Of a stretch of DNA of 64,000 bases, positions 35,194 to 43,634 are shown one piece after another; within the stretch, counting starts at the first letter, position 1, and each line of letters begins with the position of its first letter. The stretch covers positions 1 through 64,000 of the forward strand of contig CAWBCR010000020.1 in assembly GCA_963787375.1 (NCBI GenBank), written 5' to 3'. The notes under the pieces are model-generated. The model ran no database searches. It was not told where the DNA came from and worked only from the letters and a program-made list of their open reading frames with translations. Made by a program: the position numbers and the translations under genes. Source of the stretch: CAWBCR01 sp963787375. Its GTDB lineage: Bacteria; Chloroflexota; Anaerolineae; Aggregatilineales; UBA3940.

Positions 35194-35979
35194 CTACGCA
35201 TCCCCGGCGAAGCTGAACACCGGCTTGCGCTTCTCCAGAAAGGCCGCCACTGCTTCGAGGTGATCGGCGGTGGCCCACAGCCGCGCCAGCATCTCGCGCT
35301 CGGCCTCGAACGCCTCGTTGGCCTCCAGCCGCACCAGCCGCTTGAGCGCCCGCACGGCCTGCGGCGGGTTGGCCGCGATGATCGTCGCCAGGTCGCGCGC
35401 GGCAGGCACGACGGCCGCCACTGGCAGCACCTGCTCGACCAGCCCCAGCCGCAGCGCCTCCTCGGCCACGATGATGCGCCCGGTCAGCAGCAGTTCCATC
35501 GCCCGGCCATAGCCCACCAGCCGCTTGAGCCGCTGCGCGCCGCCCCACGCCGTCGAGATGCCCTGCCGCACGTGGACGAACCCCAGCGACGCCCCCTCGG
35601 CGGCGATGCGGATGTCGCACGCCACGGCGATCTCGCACCCGCCCCCGCGCGAATGCCCGTTAATGGCCGCCACCACCGGCACGTCGATGCGGTCCAGTTC
35701 GTCGAGCGCCTCGCCCATCACGTCGGCCAGCCGTCGGCCATCCCGCTCGGCGGGGTAGTGCTGTAGCTCCGACAGGTCGCCGCCGCTGATAAACGCCCGC
35801 TCGCCCGCGCCGGTGACGATCAGCGCGCGGATGCGCTTGTCGTCGCGCGCGGCGCGCACCGCGTCGCGAAAGGCTTCCATCGCCGCCCAGTCGAGCGCAT
35901 TCATCTTGTTCTGGCGGTCGACGATCAGCGTGCCAACGCCCTCGCCGTCAACCTCCAGGTGGATTCCCATGTCGCTCAT
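35194..35979 (-). CDS. Enoyl-CoA hydratase/isomerase family protein
   Basis: 261 residues, crotonase fold. N-terminal VDRQNKMNALDWAAMEAFRD, first oxyanion-hole segment RAFISGGDLSEL, second VVAAINGHSRGGGCEIAVAC. The downstream stretch is LGFVHVRQGISTAWGGAQRL. The position of the first catalytic Glu in classical hydratases (CEIA here, versus GGCELA) is kept. The second (PEI/PEL-type) region reads HVRQGISTAWG and lacks the usual second Glu, so activity may differ from hydration. No fatty-acid genes are adjacent. Confidence 0.9.
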   Translation of the reverse strand: MSDMGIHLEVDGEGVGTLIVDRQNKMNALDWAAMEAFRDAVRAARDDKRIRALIVTGAGERAFISGGDLSELQHYPAERDGRRLADVMGEALDELDRIDVPVVAAINGHSRGGGCEIAVACDIRIAAEGASLGFVHVRQGISTAWGGAQRLKRLVGYGRAMELLLTGRIIVAEEALRLGLVEQVLPVAAVVPAARDLATIIAANPPQAVRALKRLVRLEANEAFEAEREMLARLWATADHLEAVAAFLEKRKPVFSFAGDA

Positions 35980-36120
35980 CGCTGTCTCCCCATAAACAGA
36001 CGTAATGGCCGACGCCTTGCAGCATCAGCCATCCATTCAGATGATATAACAGGGCTGGCAGCGGAAAGTGACGCACCAGTTTTTGGGGAAAGACGAGCCG
36101 TGGGGGATGCGGAGGGAGAA

Positions 36121-36232
36121 ATCGGGCCGCAGATAACACAGACGAAGACATTAAAATCTGTGAAATCGGTGTAATCTGTGGGCTGATTTCTTTACTTTGC
36201 GCCCTTTGCGACTTTGCGGTGAGGAATCTCTT
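36121..36232. repeat. Dispersed repeat, family B
   Basis: Blocks aaatctgtgaaatcggtgta, atctgtgggctgatt and ttgcgccctttgcgactttg. It abuts the stop of the SH3-type lipoprotein gene at 36234. Confidence 0.75.
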
Positions 36233-36233
36233 A

Positions 36234-37874
36234 CTACGGCGCTCTGCCGTACACCGGGTCGAATGGCACGTCGGCAATCTTCACGTTCAACTGCACCAGG
36301 TCCACGACGATCCAGCCGCGCTTGCCGTCGGGGGCCTCGACCTGCATCCAACTGTTGTTGTAGTTGGTGCTGATCGCCTGCAGGCTGTCGCCCTTGACCA
36401 GCACCTCAGTCACGTCGTAGTCGTAGCCCGGCCCCTCGCGCAGGTTCAGCTCGTCGGTCACCACCACCGCGTCGGGGATGGCCTCGGCGACCGTCACCGT
36501 GGCGGTCCCGACCTTGCCGCTCTGCGTGCCGACCAGCCGCAGCGTGTAGTCGCCGGGCGGCACCGTCGCCAGGTCCACGTCGTAGGTGAACTGCCCGCCC
36601 GCGTCGGCGGTGGGCAGCGAGTCGCGGATGCTGCGCTCGCTGCCGATCAGCTCAAACAGCACCGTCTCGTTGGGCTTGAAGCCCTGCGCCACCACGTGCA
36701 GCGTATCGCCCTGTCGCGGGGCCTGCGGCATGATGAACAGCGCATCGGGCGCGGGCGCGGGGGTCGCCGTGGGCAGCGCCTCTGCTACGCTGTAGGCCAG
36801 CGTGATCTCGACCTGCTGCTGGATCAGCCCGAACGCGTCGCTGAAAGGCTGGATGTACAGCGTGGCGCTGTAGTCGCCAACCGGCAGGTTGGAGCGGTCG
36901 ACGCTGATCGTCACGTCGACCGGCGCGGAGTTGGGTGCCAGCGGGAACGACTCAGGATTGATCTGCACGTGCGCGTCGTCGGTCTTGACGAAGAACGTCC
37001 ACGGCGGTGGCGGGTCGGCGTTCTGCGAGCGCCAGCTTATCTTGAGCGTGGTCTGATCTTCGATGCCCAGGTCGATGCGGCTGCCGGACGGGTACACGTC
37101 GAACACCGGGTAGGCCCAGTGAAAGGCCAGGTCGGCGCGCAGGTCGACGTCGGGCGGCTGGCCGATGCGCCCCGCCAGGTAGCGGTCGACGTTGAGGTTG
37201 GACCACGTCGCGAAGGCGCTGCGCGTCAGCGTCACGACCACCAGCGCAAGCTGCGCGTCGGGCGGCTCGCCGGCAGCGCGCAGGACTGTCACGCCGTCGA
37301 AGGGCGTCGAATAGGCCTCCAGCGGCGCGCCGGTCAGCGCCAGCGGGCGGGCGGGGTTGTACAGGTACAGCAGCACCGCGTCGTCGGGGCCTTTCGACAG
37401 CCGGTCGCGGATGTCGGCCTCGGCCAGCGTGCCGAGCGGCGTCAGGTCCGACAGGTCCAGCGGCCCGGCAGCGGTCGTGATGTTGTAGCCGGTGACCGCC
37501 AGCGGCGGCATCACCACCCGCCGCACGGTCGCGTTACCGGCCAGCGGCACGACCAGCGTGTAATGCAGCCCGGCGGGGTCCTCGGCGCGCAGCAGTTCCG
37601 TGTGCCCGATGACGGCCACTTCCAGTTTGACGCCCGCAACGTGCTCGCCCGACTGCCCCGACACGGCTTGAAAGTCGACCACGCCGGCGGCGCTGGTGAC
37701 GCGCCCCACGCCGCTCGCATCGGTGACGCCGTCGGCAAGCTGCACGGTGGGCGATCCGCCGCCAGACAGCAGGCTCCGCACGGCCTTGCAGCCGCCCAGC
37801 GACAGCGCGGCGATCAGGGCTGCCGCCAGCAGCAGGTGATGTCTTTTCCGGCCCGATGTGTCTTGCGTGGTCAT
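36234..37874 (-). CDS. Lipoprotein with beta-domains and C-terminal SH3-type domain
   Basis: 546 residues from ATG 37874. Signal and lipobox in LLLAAALIAALSLGGC. The large central part is beta-rich (GVKLEVAVIGHTELLRAEDP; FPLAPNSAPVDVTISVDRSN; NLPVGDYSATLYIQPFSDAF). A repeated Ig-like module reads PRQGDTLHVVAQGFKPNETV and PPGDYTLRLVGTQSGKVGTA. The last ~65 residues form a bacterial SH3 domain (TDELNLREGPGYDYDVTEVL; APDGKRGWIVVDLVQLN), usually a peptidoglycan-binding or targeting module. Exported and cell-envelope associated; role unknown. Its stop is 2 bases from a family B repeat. Confidence 0.85.
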   Translation of the reverse strand: MTTQDTSGRKRHHLLLAAALIAALSLGGCKAVRSLLSGGGSPTVQLADGVTDASGVGRVTSAAGVVDFQAVSGQSGEHVAGVKLEVAVIGHTELLRAEDPAGLHYTLVVPLAGNATVRRVVMPPLAVTGYNITTAAGPLDLSDLTPLGTLAEADIRDRLSKGPDDAVLLYLYNPARPLALTGAPLEAYSTPFDGVTVLRAAGEPPDAQLALVVVTLTRSAFATWSNLNVDRYLAGRIGQPPDVDLRADLAFHWAYPVFDVYPSGSRIDLGIEDQTTLKISWRSQNADPPPPWTFFVKTDDAHVQINPESFPLAPNSAPVDVTISVDRSNLPVGDYSATLYIQPFSDAFGLIQQQVEITLAYSVAEALPTATPAPAPDALFIMPQAPRQGDTLHVVAQGFKPNETVLFELIGSERSIRDSLPTADAGGQFTYDVDLATVPPGDYTLRLVGTQSGKVGTATVTVAEAIPDAVVVTDELNLREGPGYDYDVTEVLVKGDSLQAISTNYNNSWMQVEAPDGKRGWIVVDLVQLNVKIADVPFDPVYGRAP

Positions 37875-37924
37875 GGGCGCAAGTATAGCGCGCCGATTCG
37901 GCGCGGGCCAGCGCGGAGCCAGAA

Positions 37925-38030
37925 CCTCACCCCGACCTCGCACGACCGGTGGTCGCACGCTCGGTCTGCCCCTCTCCAGATTGGAGAGGGGCGGCGAGAT
38001 CGCTCACAGAGCGATTGAGCGGGGTGAGGT
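37925..38030. repeat. Dispersed inverted repeat, family A
   Basis: Outer arms cctcacccc and ggggtgaggt, inner hairpin cccctctccagattggagag. It sits directly upstream of the lipoprotein leader module at 38046. Confidence 0.8.
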
Positions 38031-38045
38031 TCTGGGTGGCCCTCC

Positions 38046-38249
38046 GTAAGCCAATCGCCAGCCAGTTGACAGGCATCACCCCGGCGCTGCGTCAAGCGCG
38101 ACACGCGATTCGGGGTTACTATTGAGATAGATTGCACGAACAGCGAGGAAGTCCGCACCGTCTCGCGAAACGCCGAGCCTCAAGTGAAGCGCCTTCAGTC
38201 CCGGTCAGGTGGCCGGGACTGTGTCATGTGCCTGTATACAGGAGGACCT
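38046..38249 (+). promoter_or_regulatory. Lipoprotein leader module, copy 1
   Basis: The first 27 bases (38046-38072) are identical to the reverse complement of 48589-48615, and include the start gtaagccaatcgccagccag. Further shared blocks are cgctgcgtcaagcgcg (38085) and a hairpin cagtcccgg/ccgggactg just before ACAGGAGG. It ends at the lipoprotein ATG 38250. It is probably a promoter and 5' UTR; the hairpin may control translation. Confidence 0.65.
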
Positions 38250-38861
38250 ATGTTCAAACGCATCGCAGCCCTTATCCTGATCCTCATCGCAGCCGCCGCG
38301 CTGGCGGCTTGCGGCACATCCACGGCGCAGCAGCCCGCGCCGACTTCCCCGGCAACCGTCGCCCCCACGCCTGCCCCGCCGACTGCCGTCCCGCCGACCG
38401 TCGAGGCAACCGCCGGGCCGACTGTCGCGCCGCCTACTGCGCCCGCCGGGCCGCAGGTCGACATGGTGACGGTTTACCTCATCGCCATCGGCGACAACGG
38501 CGTGTCGGGCCCGATGGTGGGCTGCGGCGACAGCGCCGTGGCGGTCAACGTGCCCATCACGCCCACCGATCAGCCGCTCATGCCGGCCATCGAGGCGCTG
38601 CTGGCCATCAAAGACCAGTTCTACGGGGAGTCGGGCCTGTACGACGCGCTGTACCAGTCCACGCTGACAGTCGACAGCGCCAGCATCACCGGCGACACGG
38701 CAGCGGTCGCGCTGTCGGGCGCGCTGCTGCAGGGCGGTGAGTGCAACTCGCCGCGCGTCAAGGCCCAGCTTGAGCTGACTGCCGCGCAGTTCCCCGGCGT
38801 GACACAGACGGCCATCACGCTCAACGGCCAGTCGCTTGACGATGCGCTGTCGCTAAAGTAG
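38250..38861 (+). CDS. Lipoprotein with GerMN-like domain
   Basis: 203 residues. MFKRIAALILILIAAAALAA leads to the lipobox Cys. An Ala/Pro/Thr-rich linker follows (PTAVPPTVEATAGPTVAPPT), then a ~125-residue domain, MVTVYLIAIGDNGVSGPMVG through IEALLAIKDQFYGESGLYDA to VTQTAITLNGQSLDDALSLK. This domain resembles GerMN/spore-germination-like extracellular modules, which in non-sporulating bacteria occur on lipoproteins. AGGAGG precedes ATG 38250. The signal peptide and leader are shared with the lipoprotein at 47741-48427. Confidence 0.82.
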   Translation: MFKRIAALILILIAAAALAACGTSTAQQPAPTSPATVAPTPAPPTAVPPTVEATAGPTVAPPTAPAGPQVDMVTVYLIAIGDNGVSGPMVGCGDSAVAVNVPITPTDQPLMPAIEALLAIKDQFYGESGLYDALYQSTLTVDSASITGDTAAVALSGALLQGGECNSPRVKAQLELTAAQFPGVTQTAITLNGQSLDDALSLK

Positions 38862-38872
38862 GCGGGAGAGAA

Positions 38873-39004
38873 TACTTCACCGCTGAGGCGCAAAGAACGC
38901 AAAGAAGATCATCCACAGATGACATAGATTTTGATCTCTTCATCTGTGTCATCTGTGGACTGATTGTTCTTCCTCTGCGCTCTTGGCGTCTTTGCGGTGA
39001 ATCT
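38873..39004. repeat. Dispersed repeat, family B, nearly palindromic copy
   Basis: Left arm ttcaccgctgaggcgcaaag; inner part catccacagatgacatag and catctgtgtcatctgtgg; right arm gcgtctttgcggtgaa. This is the clearest inverted form of family B. Confidence 0.8.
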
Positions 39005-39012
39005 TTTCTTTG

Positions 39013-39942
39013 TTACTCTTTGCCCGCGTAGTAATCCGGCACGACGATGTGCGCCTCACGCGGGGGGCGGACGTACTGCTCGTCTTCCGGCGGGCGCGGT
39101 GGCAGGTCGATGGGATCGGGCGTGGCGTCCTCGTAGGGGATCATGCTCAGGATGTGGCGGATGCCGTTCAGCCGGGCGCGGCGCTTGTCATCCGACTCAA
39201 TCTGGTACCAGCGCGCCTCGGGGATGTCGGTGTGCTCGAACATGATGTCTTTGGCCTTCGAGTACTCGACCCAGCGGGCGCGCGTCTCCAGGTCCATCGG
39301 GCTGAGCTTCCAGCGGCGGGTGGGGTCCTGGACGCGCTCCTGAAAGCGGCGCTCCTGCTCGTCGTCGCTGACCGACAGCCAGTACTTCAACACCACCATC
39401 CCGGAGCGGACCAGCATCCGCTCGAACTCCGGGCACGAGCGCAGGAACTCCCAGTATTCGTCGTCGTCGCAGAAACCCATCACCCGCTCGACGCCCGCGC
39501 GGTTGTACCACGAGCGGTCGAAGATGACGATCTCCCCGGCGGCGGGCAGGTGCGCCACGTAGCGTTGAAAGTACCACTGTATCCGCTCGACGTTGGACGG
39601 CGCGGGCAGCGCCACCAGCCGCACGCCGCGCGGGTTCAGCGGCTCGGTGATACGCTTGATCAGCCCGCCCTTCCCGGCGGCGTCGCGCCCCTCAAACAAC
39701 ATGACGACGTGCACCCCTTTGTCCTTGACCCAGTACTGGAGCTTGACCAGCTCGGTCTGGAGCCTCGCCAGCTCGTTCTCGTAGAACTGCTTGTCGAGCC
39801 AGGTCTTCTTGATCTCTTTGTAGCTGCCCAGATGAGCCGTGTCGCCGGCGGTTTTGGCGGCTGCGCCGGCAGCTTTGCCGGGGTTGTCCCCGGTCTTCTT
39901 GTGGCCCTTCCCGTTCTTCTTGGACTTGTCTTTGTGCGCCAT
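39013..39942 (-). CDS. ppk2: Polyphosphate kinase 2 family protein
   Basis: 309 residues. A Lys/Gly/Ala-rich N-terminus (MAHKDKSKKNGKGHKKTGDN) precedes the PPK2 core. Walker A MLFEGRDAAGKGG, lid region YVAHLPAAGEIVIFDRSWYN with the Walker B FDRSWYNRAG, VVLKYWLSVSDDEQERRFQE, and DPTRRWKLSPMDLE. These are the hallmarks of polyphosphate-dependent nucleotide kinases that move phosphate between polyP and NDP/NMP. The C-terminus ends IVVPDYYAGKE. AAGGAG precedes the ATG at 39942. It stands alone between a family B repeat and the sedolisin gene. Confidence 0.93.
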   Translation of the reverse strand: MAHKDKSKKNGKGHKKTGDNPGKAAGAAAKTAGDTAHLGSYKEIKKTWLDKQFYENELARLQTELVKLQYWVKDKGVHVVMLFEGRDAAGKGGLIKRITEPLNPRGVRLVALPAPSNVERIQWYFQRYVAHLPAAGEIVIFDRSWYNRAGVERVMGFCDDDEYWEFLRSCPEFERMLVRSGMVVLKYWLSVSDDEQERRFQERVQDPTRRWKLSPMDLETRARWVEYSKAKDIMFEHTDIPEARWYQIESDDKRRARLNGIRHILSMIPYEDATPDPIDLPPRPPEDEQYVRPPREAHIVVPDYYAGKE

Positions 39943-40136
39943 CCTGTGCTCCTTGCGCGGTGGGTCAGCGACGGTAGGCGGCGGCAGATGGGCTGCCTGC
40001 GTCTAGTATACAACAGAAGCGGCGGGTGGATGAAGCGCGCAGGCACGTCACACCGGGGGAAACGAAAGGGGCGCACCTGTGTGTGCGCCCCCCACGACAT
40101 TGTCAATGCGATGCTAATCCAAAGCCGATGTTTTTC

Positions 40137-41351
40137 CTAGAACGCGCTGGAGCCGTTGGGCGTGCCGAGGCCGGTCGGGCCGTCATAGCCGCTGCCTGCG
40201 TTACACAGGTAGCTGCCGCACGAGCCATTGCTGCCAGAGGTGACGTCGTTCAGGCTGGACGTGCGCCCGTAGGGCAGCGAGTTGGCCGGGACGCCGGCTG
40301 TCACGTCGTTTTGCAGCGCATACACGGCGGCGATCAGCGGCGCAGACAGGCTTGTGCCGCCTACCTGGAACCAGCCCTTCTGTCCCTGGTAGCGCACGCT
40401 GTCGTACACCGCCGCGCCAGTGTTGGGATCGGCGTCAGCAGAGACGTCGGCGACGGTGCGGGCCGCGCAGCCAGCATCGGTCTGCCACGACGGCTTGGGC
40501 TCGTAGGCGCTGCACCCACTGCCTGCACCGCTCCACGCTGACTCGCTCTGGTAGCTGTTGTTGGTGTTCACGTACAGGCTGGTGCCGCCCACCGCGGTGA
40601 CGTAGGGCGAAGCGGAGGGCCACTCGACGCCATAGCCGGCATCGCCGGAGCTGACCGTAATAGCCACGCCTGGGATGTTGAGGTGGCTGTCGTAGCCTGT
40701 CTCACCAGAGAACTCGCTGGCTCCCCATGAGTTCGAGATGACCGTTGCACCCTGCGCGGCGGCCTGGTCGACGGCAGCCATCAGGTTAGCGATGCTGTTG
40801 CTGCTGGCCTCGACCAGCAGGATCTTGCAGTTCTGGCAGACCGCGTGGGCAACCTCTACGTCCAGCGAGATCTCCAGCGCCCAGCCGGCGTTGCTCTGTG
40901 GATAGTTGGTGCCACCGTTCTGATCCAGCTTCTGGAAGCACGGCACGCTGGACGCGCTGATCGGGCCGGAGCAGGTCGGCAGCGTCGGGATGCCCATTGT
41001 ATTGCTGTAGGTATTGAGATCGGAGGCGATGTTGGGATCGTCATAGGCGTCGACGATGGCAATGATCGGGAGCCCGGAGCCGCTGGCATTGGTCGGCAGG
41101 TTGTACGCGCCGTGGAACTGCGCGGGCCCGTAGCCTGACGGCGTCGTTTGCTTGGGCGGCTTGCCGTGCGCGTTGACCACTACCAGCACGTGGCAGCGTC
41201 CGCTGCCGGGGCTGGCCGGGCCGGGGCACACCGGCACATAGCCATTTGCGCCACCTTGCGAGGGACCCGCTGCGCTGGCCGGTGACAGCAAGACCAGCGA
41301 CAGAACCAGAACGATCGCGACGACGAGAACACTCCGCAGTTTCATTACCAT
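40137..41351 (-). CDS. Secreted sedolisin (S53) family serine peptidase
   Basis: 404 residues. N-terminal signal LRSVLVVAIVLVLSLVLLSP ends in ASA. The catalytic block GWALEISLDVEVAHAVC holds Glu and Asp in the S53 spacing (ExxxD). The oxyanion Asp is in ITVSSGDAGYG, and the nucleophile Ser in VGGTSLSAPLIAAVYALQND (GTSxSAP). Several Cys suggest disulfides. There is no long propeptide. S53 enzymes are acid-acting endopeptidases, secreted in many soil and thermal bacteria. ATG 41351 follows GGGGGG. Confidence 0.9.
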   Translation of the reverse strand: MVMKLRSVLVVAIVLVLSLVLLSPASAAGPSQGGANGYVPVCPGPASPGSGRCHVLVVVNAHGKPPKQTTPSGYGPAQFHGAYNLPTNASGSGLPIIAIVDAYDDPNIASDLNTYSNTMGIPTLPTCSGPISASSVPCFQKLDQNGGTNYPQSNAGWALEISLDVEVAHAVCQNCKILLVEASSNSIANLMAAVDQAAAQGATVISNSWGASEFSGETGYDSHLNIPGVAITVSSGDAGYGVEWPSASPYVTAVGGTSLYVNTNNSYQSESAWSGAGSGCSAYEPKPSWQTDAGCAARTVADVSADADPNTGAAVYDSVRYQGQKGWFQVGGTSLSAPLIAAVYALQNDVTAGVPANSLPYGRTSSLNDVTSGSNGSCGSYLCNAGSGYDGPTGLGTPNGSSAF

Positions 41352-41483
41352 ATCCCCCCGTCCTTCTGAAACTCAGATCTTATTTGACGAAATCGCAACA
41401 CCTTCATTATAGACCTGTAATATCCAATTGCAACAGCGGATCGAAGGCAATTGTATCTCTTAACTCATACCGAACAGATGGTC

Positions 41484-41503
41484 TATAATTAGAACACACG
41501 TTC
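41484..41503 (+). promoter_or_regulatory. LexA-like (SOS) box overlapping a promoter
   Basis: A TATAAT -10 (41484-41489) is followed at 41492-41503 by GAACACACGTTC, a GAAC-N4-GTTC palindrome. It agrees at 15 of 16 positions with the box at 11663 (tagaacanacgttcga). It sits over the expected transcription start of the VOC gene. LexA is not encoded in the window. Confidence 0.55.
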
Positions 41504-41526
41504 GACACAGCCATAAGGAGACAGCC

Positions 41527-41890
41527 ATGAGCGGACGCAATATTGTGCATATCGAATTGTCGGCGAAGGACCGCAGCCAGATGCAGGATTTCTACGGCGG
41601 ACTGTTCGGCTGGGAGCACGACGACTTCCCCGACATGAACTACACGACGTTCAGGTCGGGCAGCGTAGGCGGCGGCTTTAATCCGCTCGGCGAGATGACC
41701 AAAGCCGGGGATGTGGTCGTCTACATCGACAGCCCCGACATCGACGCCGACCTGAAGGCCATCGCCGCGAGGGGCGGCAAGGCGCTGCTGCCAAAGACTC
41801 GAGATCCCCGGCATGGGCTGGTTCGCCTTCTTCGAGGACCCATCGGGCAACCGCATGGCGTTGTTCAGCGAGATGCCCGGCAAGATGTAA
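41527..41890 (+). CDS. VOC-family (glyoxalase-like) protein, one frameshift
   Basis: Begins MSGRNIVHIELSAKDRSQMQ with FYGGLFGWEHDDFPDMNYTT, the N-terminal beta-alpha-beta module of vicinal oxygen chelate proteins. The C-terminal half has VVVYIDSPDIDADLKAIAAR and, after a one-base shift near 41800, MGWFAFFEDPSGNRMALFSE. A metal-binding set is partly present (His in VHIE, Glu in FFED/ALFSE). Substrate unknown. ATG 41527 has AAGGAG upstream, and a LexA-like box overlaps its promoter. Confidence 0.83.
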
Positions 41891-41912
41891 TCACGCTCTG
41901 CTCCTGAATGGA

Positions 41913-41935
41913 CCCCACCCCACGGTGGGGTTTTT
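41913..41935 (+). terminator. Intrinsic terminator
   Basis: ccccacc pairs with ggtgggg, followed by TTTTT. It lies 22 bases past the VOC stop. Confidence 0.85.
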
Positions 41936-42119
41936 GTTGGGGCGGGGCTTGCTTGTGTGTGTTTTCACAGGCAGCTATAATGGGGCATGGGCATCGTGCA
42001 GCCGGGGCACCTCACCGGCTTTGATCGACCCACAGGCACGAGCCGGTCGCGGGGCAGCGCCGCCACAGGCGCGGATTGGCTCTCCACCATCTGATCCTTT
42101 TCCCTACATGGAGGACACC

Positions 42120-42917
42120 ATGACCTCACGCGTCCGGTTTATGGCTGTTCTGGCAGCCCTCGTTGCCGTCGCCGCTGTGCTGCTGGGCGTGGCCCGCCCC
42201 GTGCAGGCAAACGCGCTCCCGCCCGTCACGTGCCGCGAGCTGAACACCGTCACGGCGATCACCCCGCCCTATTCCGGCAGCCCGGCATATGGCTACGTGT
42301 CGCTGCAGGCCGGCGACATCCTCAAGATGGCCGTCAAGCGCACAGCCGGCGGCATCACCGCCTCGTCCGACATTCAGGTGGACCCACCCGGCAGCGTTGT
42401 GGTATGGGTCCCGGTTCCGGCCTCTGTCGGCCAGACCACGTCCGGCAGCTACGTCATTCCCGCCGCTGGCAGCTACGACGTCTGGTTCCATATCGAGACC
42501 ATTGACATGTACGCGACGGTGAAGACCAGTTGCACCCATCCTTCATCCGCAGCGGCTGCGCCCGCCGCTCCCACCCCGCCCGACGACCGTCTCAACTGGG
42601 GGGTGGCCGACTATCTGGTCGTGCTGTATCCCGGCACAGATGCGCAGGGCAACCCGGCGATCCGGGTGTTCGGCGTGGGTGAGGATGGCGCGGGGTTCTA
42701 CCTGTTCACCATCACCCAGCAGGATATCGCGGCCTTCGTTGGCAACCCACCCGCCGTCAACACCCCGATCATGACCATCGGCAACATCACGCTGTATGCG
42801 CTGACCAGCGGCGAGTTCCAGCTTAACATCGGCCCCGACGCCGAGGGCAAGACGCAGGTCATCATCTTCGACAGCCTGGCTCCCGGCCATCTTTATGGCT
42901 ACACCGTTGAGCCGTAG
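42120..42917 (+). CDS. Secreted hypothetical protein with N-terminal beta domain
   Basis: 265 residues from ATG 42120 (GGAGGACACC upstream). Signal MAVLAALVAVAAVLLGVARP ends VQANA. A ~100-residue beta-rich domain (LPPVTCRELNTVTAITPPYS; SLQAGDILKMAVKRTAGGIT) has two Cys, likely a disulfide. An Ala/Pro linker leads to a second domain (VADYLVVLYPGTDAQGNPAI; DGAGFYLFTITQQDIAAFVG; GHLYGYTVEP). No family was recognised. It is followed by a stem-loop terminator at 42950-42977. Confidence 0.78.
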   Translation: MTSRVRFMAVLAALVAVAAVLLGVARPVQANALPPVTCRELNTVTAITPPYSGSPAYGYVSLQAGDILKMAVKRTAGGITASSDIQVDPPGSVVVWVPVPASVGQTTSGSYVIPAAGSYDVWFHIETIDMYATVKTSCTHPSSAAAAPAAPTPPDDRLNWGVADYLVVLYPGTDAQGNPAIRVFGVGEDGAGFYLFTITQQDIAAFVGNPPAVNTPIMTIGNITLYALTSGEFQLNIGPDAEGKTQVIIFDSLAPGHLYGYTVEP

Positions 42918-42949
42918 CGTGATCGCACGGTGAGCCATCGATCATCCGC

Positions 42950-42977
42950 AGCCGGGTCTGGCTTCTCAGACCCGGCT
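42950..42977 (+). terminator. Stem-loop, likely terminator
   Basis: agccgggtctg pairs with cagacccggct around a 6-base loop, with a weak T-tract (gattcttct) after it. Confidence 0.65.
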
Positions 42978-43122
42978 GATTCTTCTCCGGTATCCGCGAC
43001 GGTGTCGGGGTGAGGTTTTCACCTGCTTCTGGTGCGCTTCCAGTTCTCCCCCCCGATTGGGCGAACCCGGCGGCATTGGGTACACTTGCCGCAGTTGGAC
43101 CCGTTCACAGCGAGGCAGTACG

Positions 43123-43498
43123 ATGCCGAATAACGACCCTTCCGACACGCTTGCTCAGCGGCTGGCCGAGTTCGACGTCAAGCGCCGCCGCACCGTCGCC
43201 GACCTCGACGCGGTGCTCGCCGCCGCGCGGTCCGTGCAGCACAGCATGGCCAACCACCCTGCCCGGCAGGATGCCCTGTCGCAGCCATATCGTTGTGCAG
43301 CTTGACTCCGACGATCTCCCTGAGGAGCAGCGCCAGCAGGTCTACCAGCAGTGGAGCGAGGCGCTGCGCACGGCCACCGTCGAGTACAACGAGCTGGCCG
43401 ACGAGCGCGAGCGGTTGCACGTGCAGGAGATGGTGCTGGTGCGGATGATCGCCGAGCTGGACTACCAGATCGGGCTGGCCAAGCGCGACCTCTCGTAA
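43123..43498 (+). CDS. Hypothetical protein with coiled-coil C-terminus, one frameshift
   Basis: Starts MPNNDPSDTLAQRLAEFDVK. The frame shifts near 43285 (cagccatat). The C-terminal half is helical and acidic (DDLPEEQRQQVYQQWSEALR; EYNELADERERLHVQEMVLV; RMIAELDYQIGLAKRDLS), consistent with a long coiled coil. No family recognised. It ends directly beside a family B repeat. Confidence 0.6.
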
Positions 43499-43504
43499 GA
43501 AGAC

Positions 43505-43626
43505 CAACGCGCTGAGAGCGCAGAGAGCGCGGGAAAAGATCGTCCACAGATTTCACAGATGACACAGATTAGGAAATCGAAATCTGTGAAATCGGTGTAA
43601 TCTGTGGGCTGATTGTTTTCCTCTGC
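43505..43626. repeat. Dispersed repeat, family B
   Basis: Blocks gcgctgagagcgcagagagc, gtccacagatttcacagatg, and aaatctgtgaaatcggtgta with atctgtgggctgatt. Confidence 0.75.
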
Positions 43627-43634
43627 GGCTGCGC

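Noticed and set aside
38143..38165. RNase P RNA-like gaggaagtccg word
   Set aside because: Only a short match; none of the other conserved RNase P helices follow.
38100..38249. A c-di-GMP or similar riboswitch in the lipoprotein leader
   Set aside because: Hairpins and the word gcaaag in copy 2 were suggestive, but the conserved tetraloop/receptor and core bases of the known class are not present in both copies. Kept only as an unnamed leader module.
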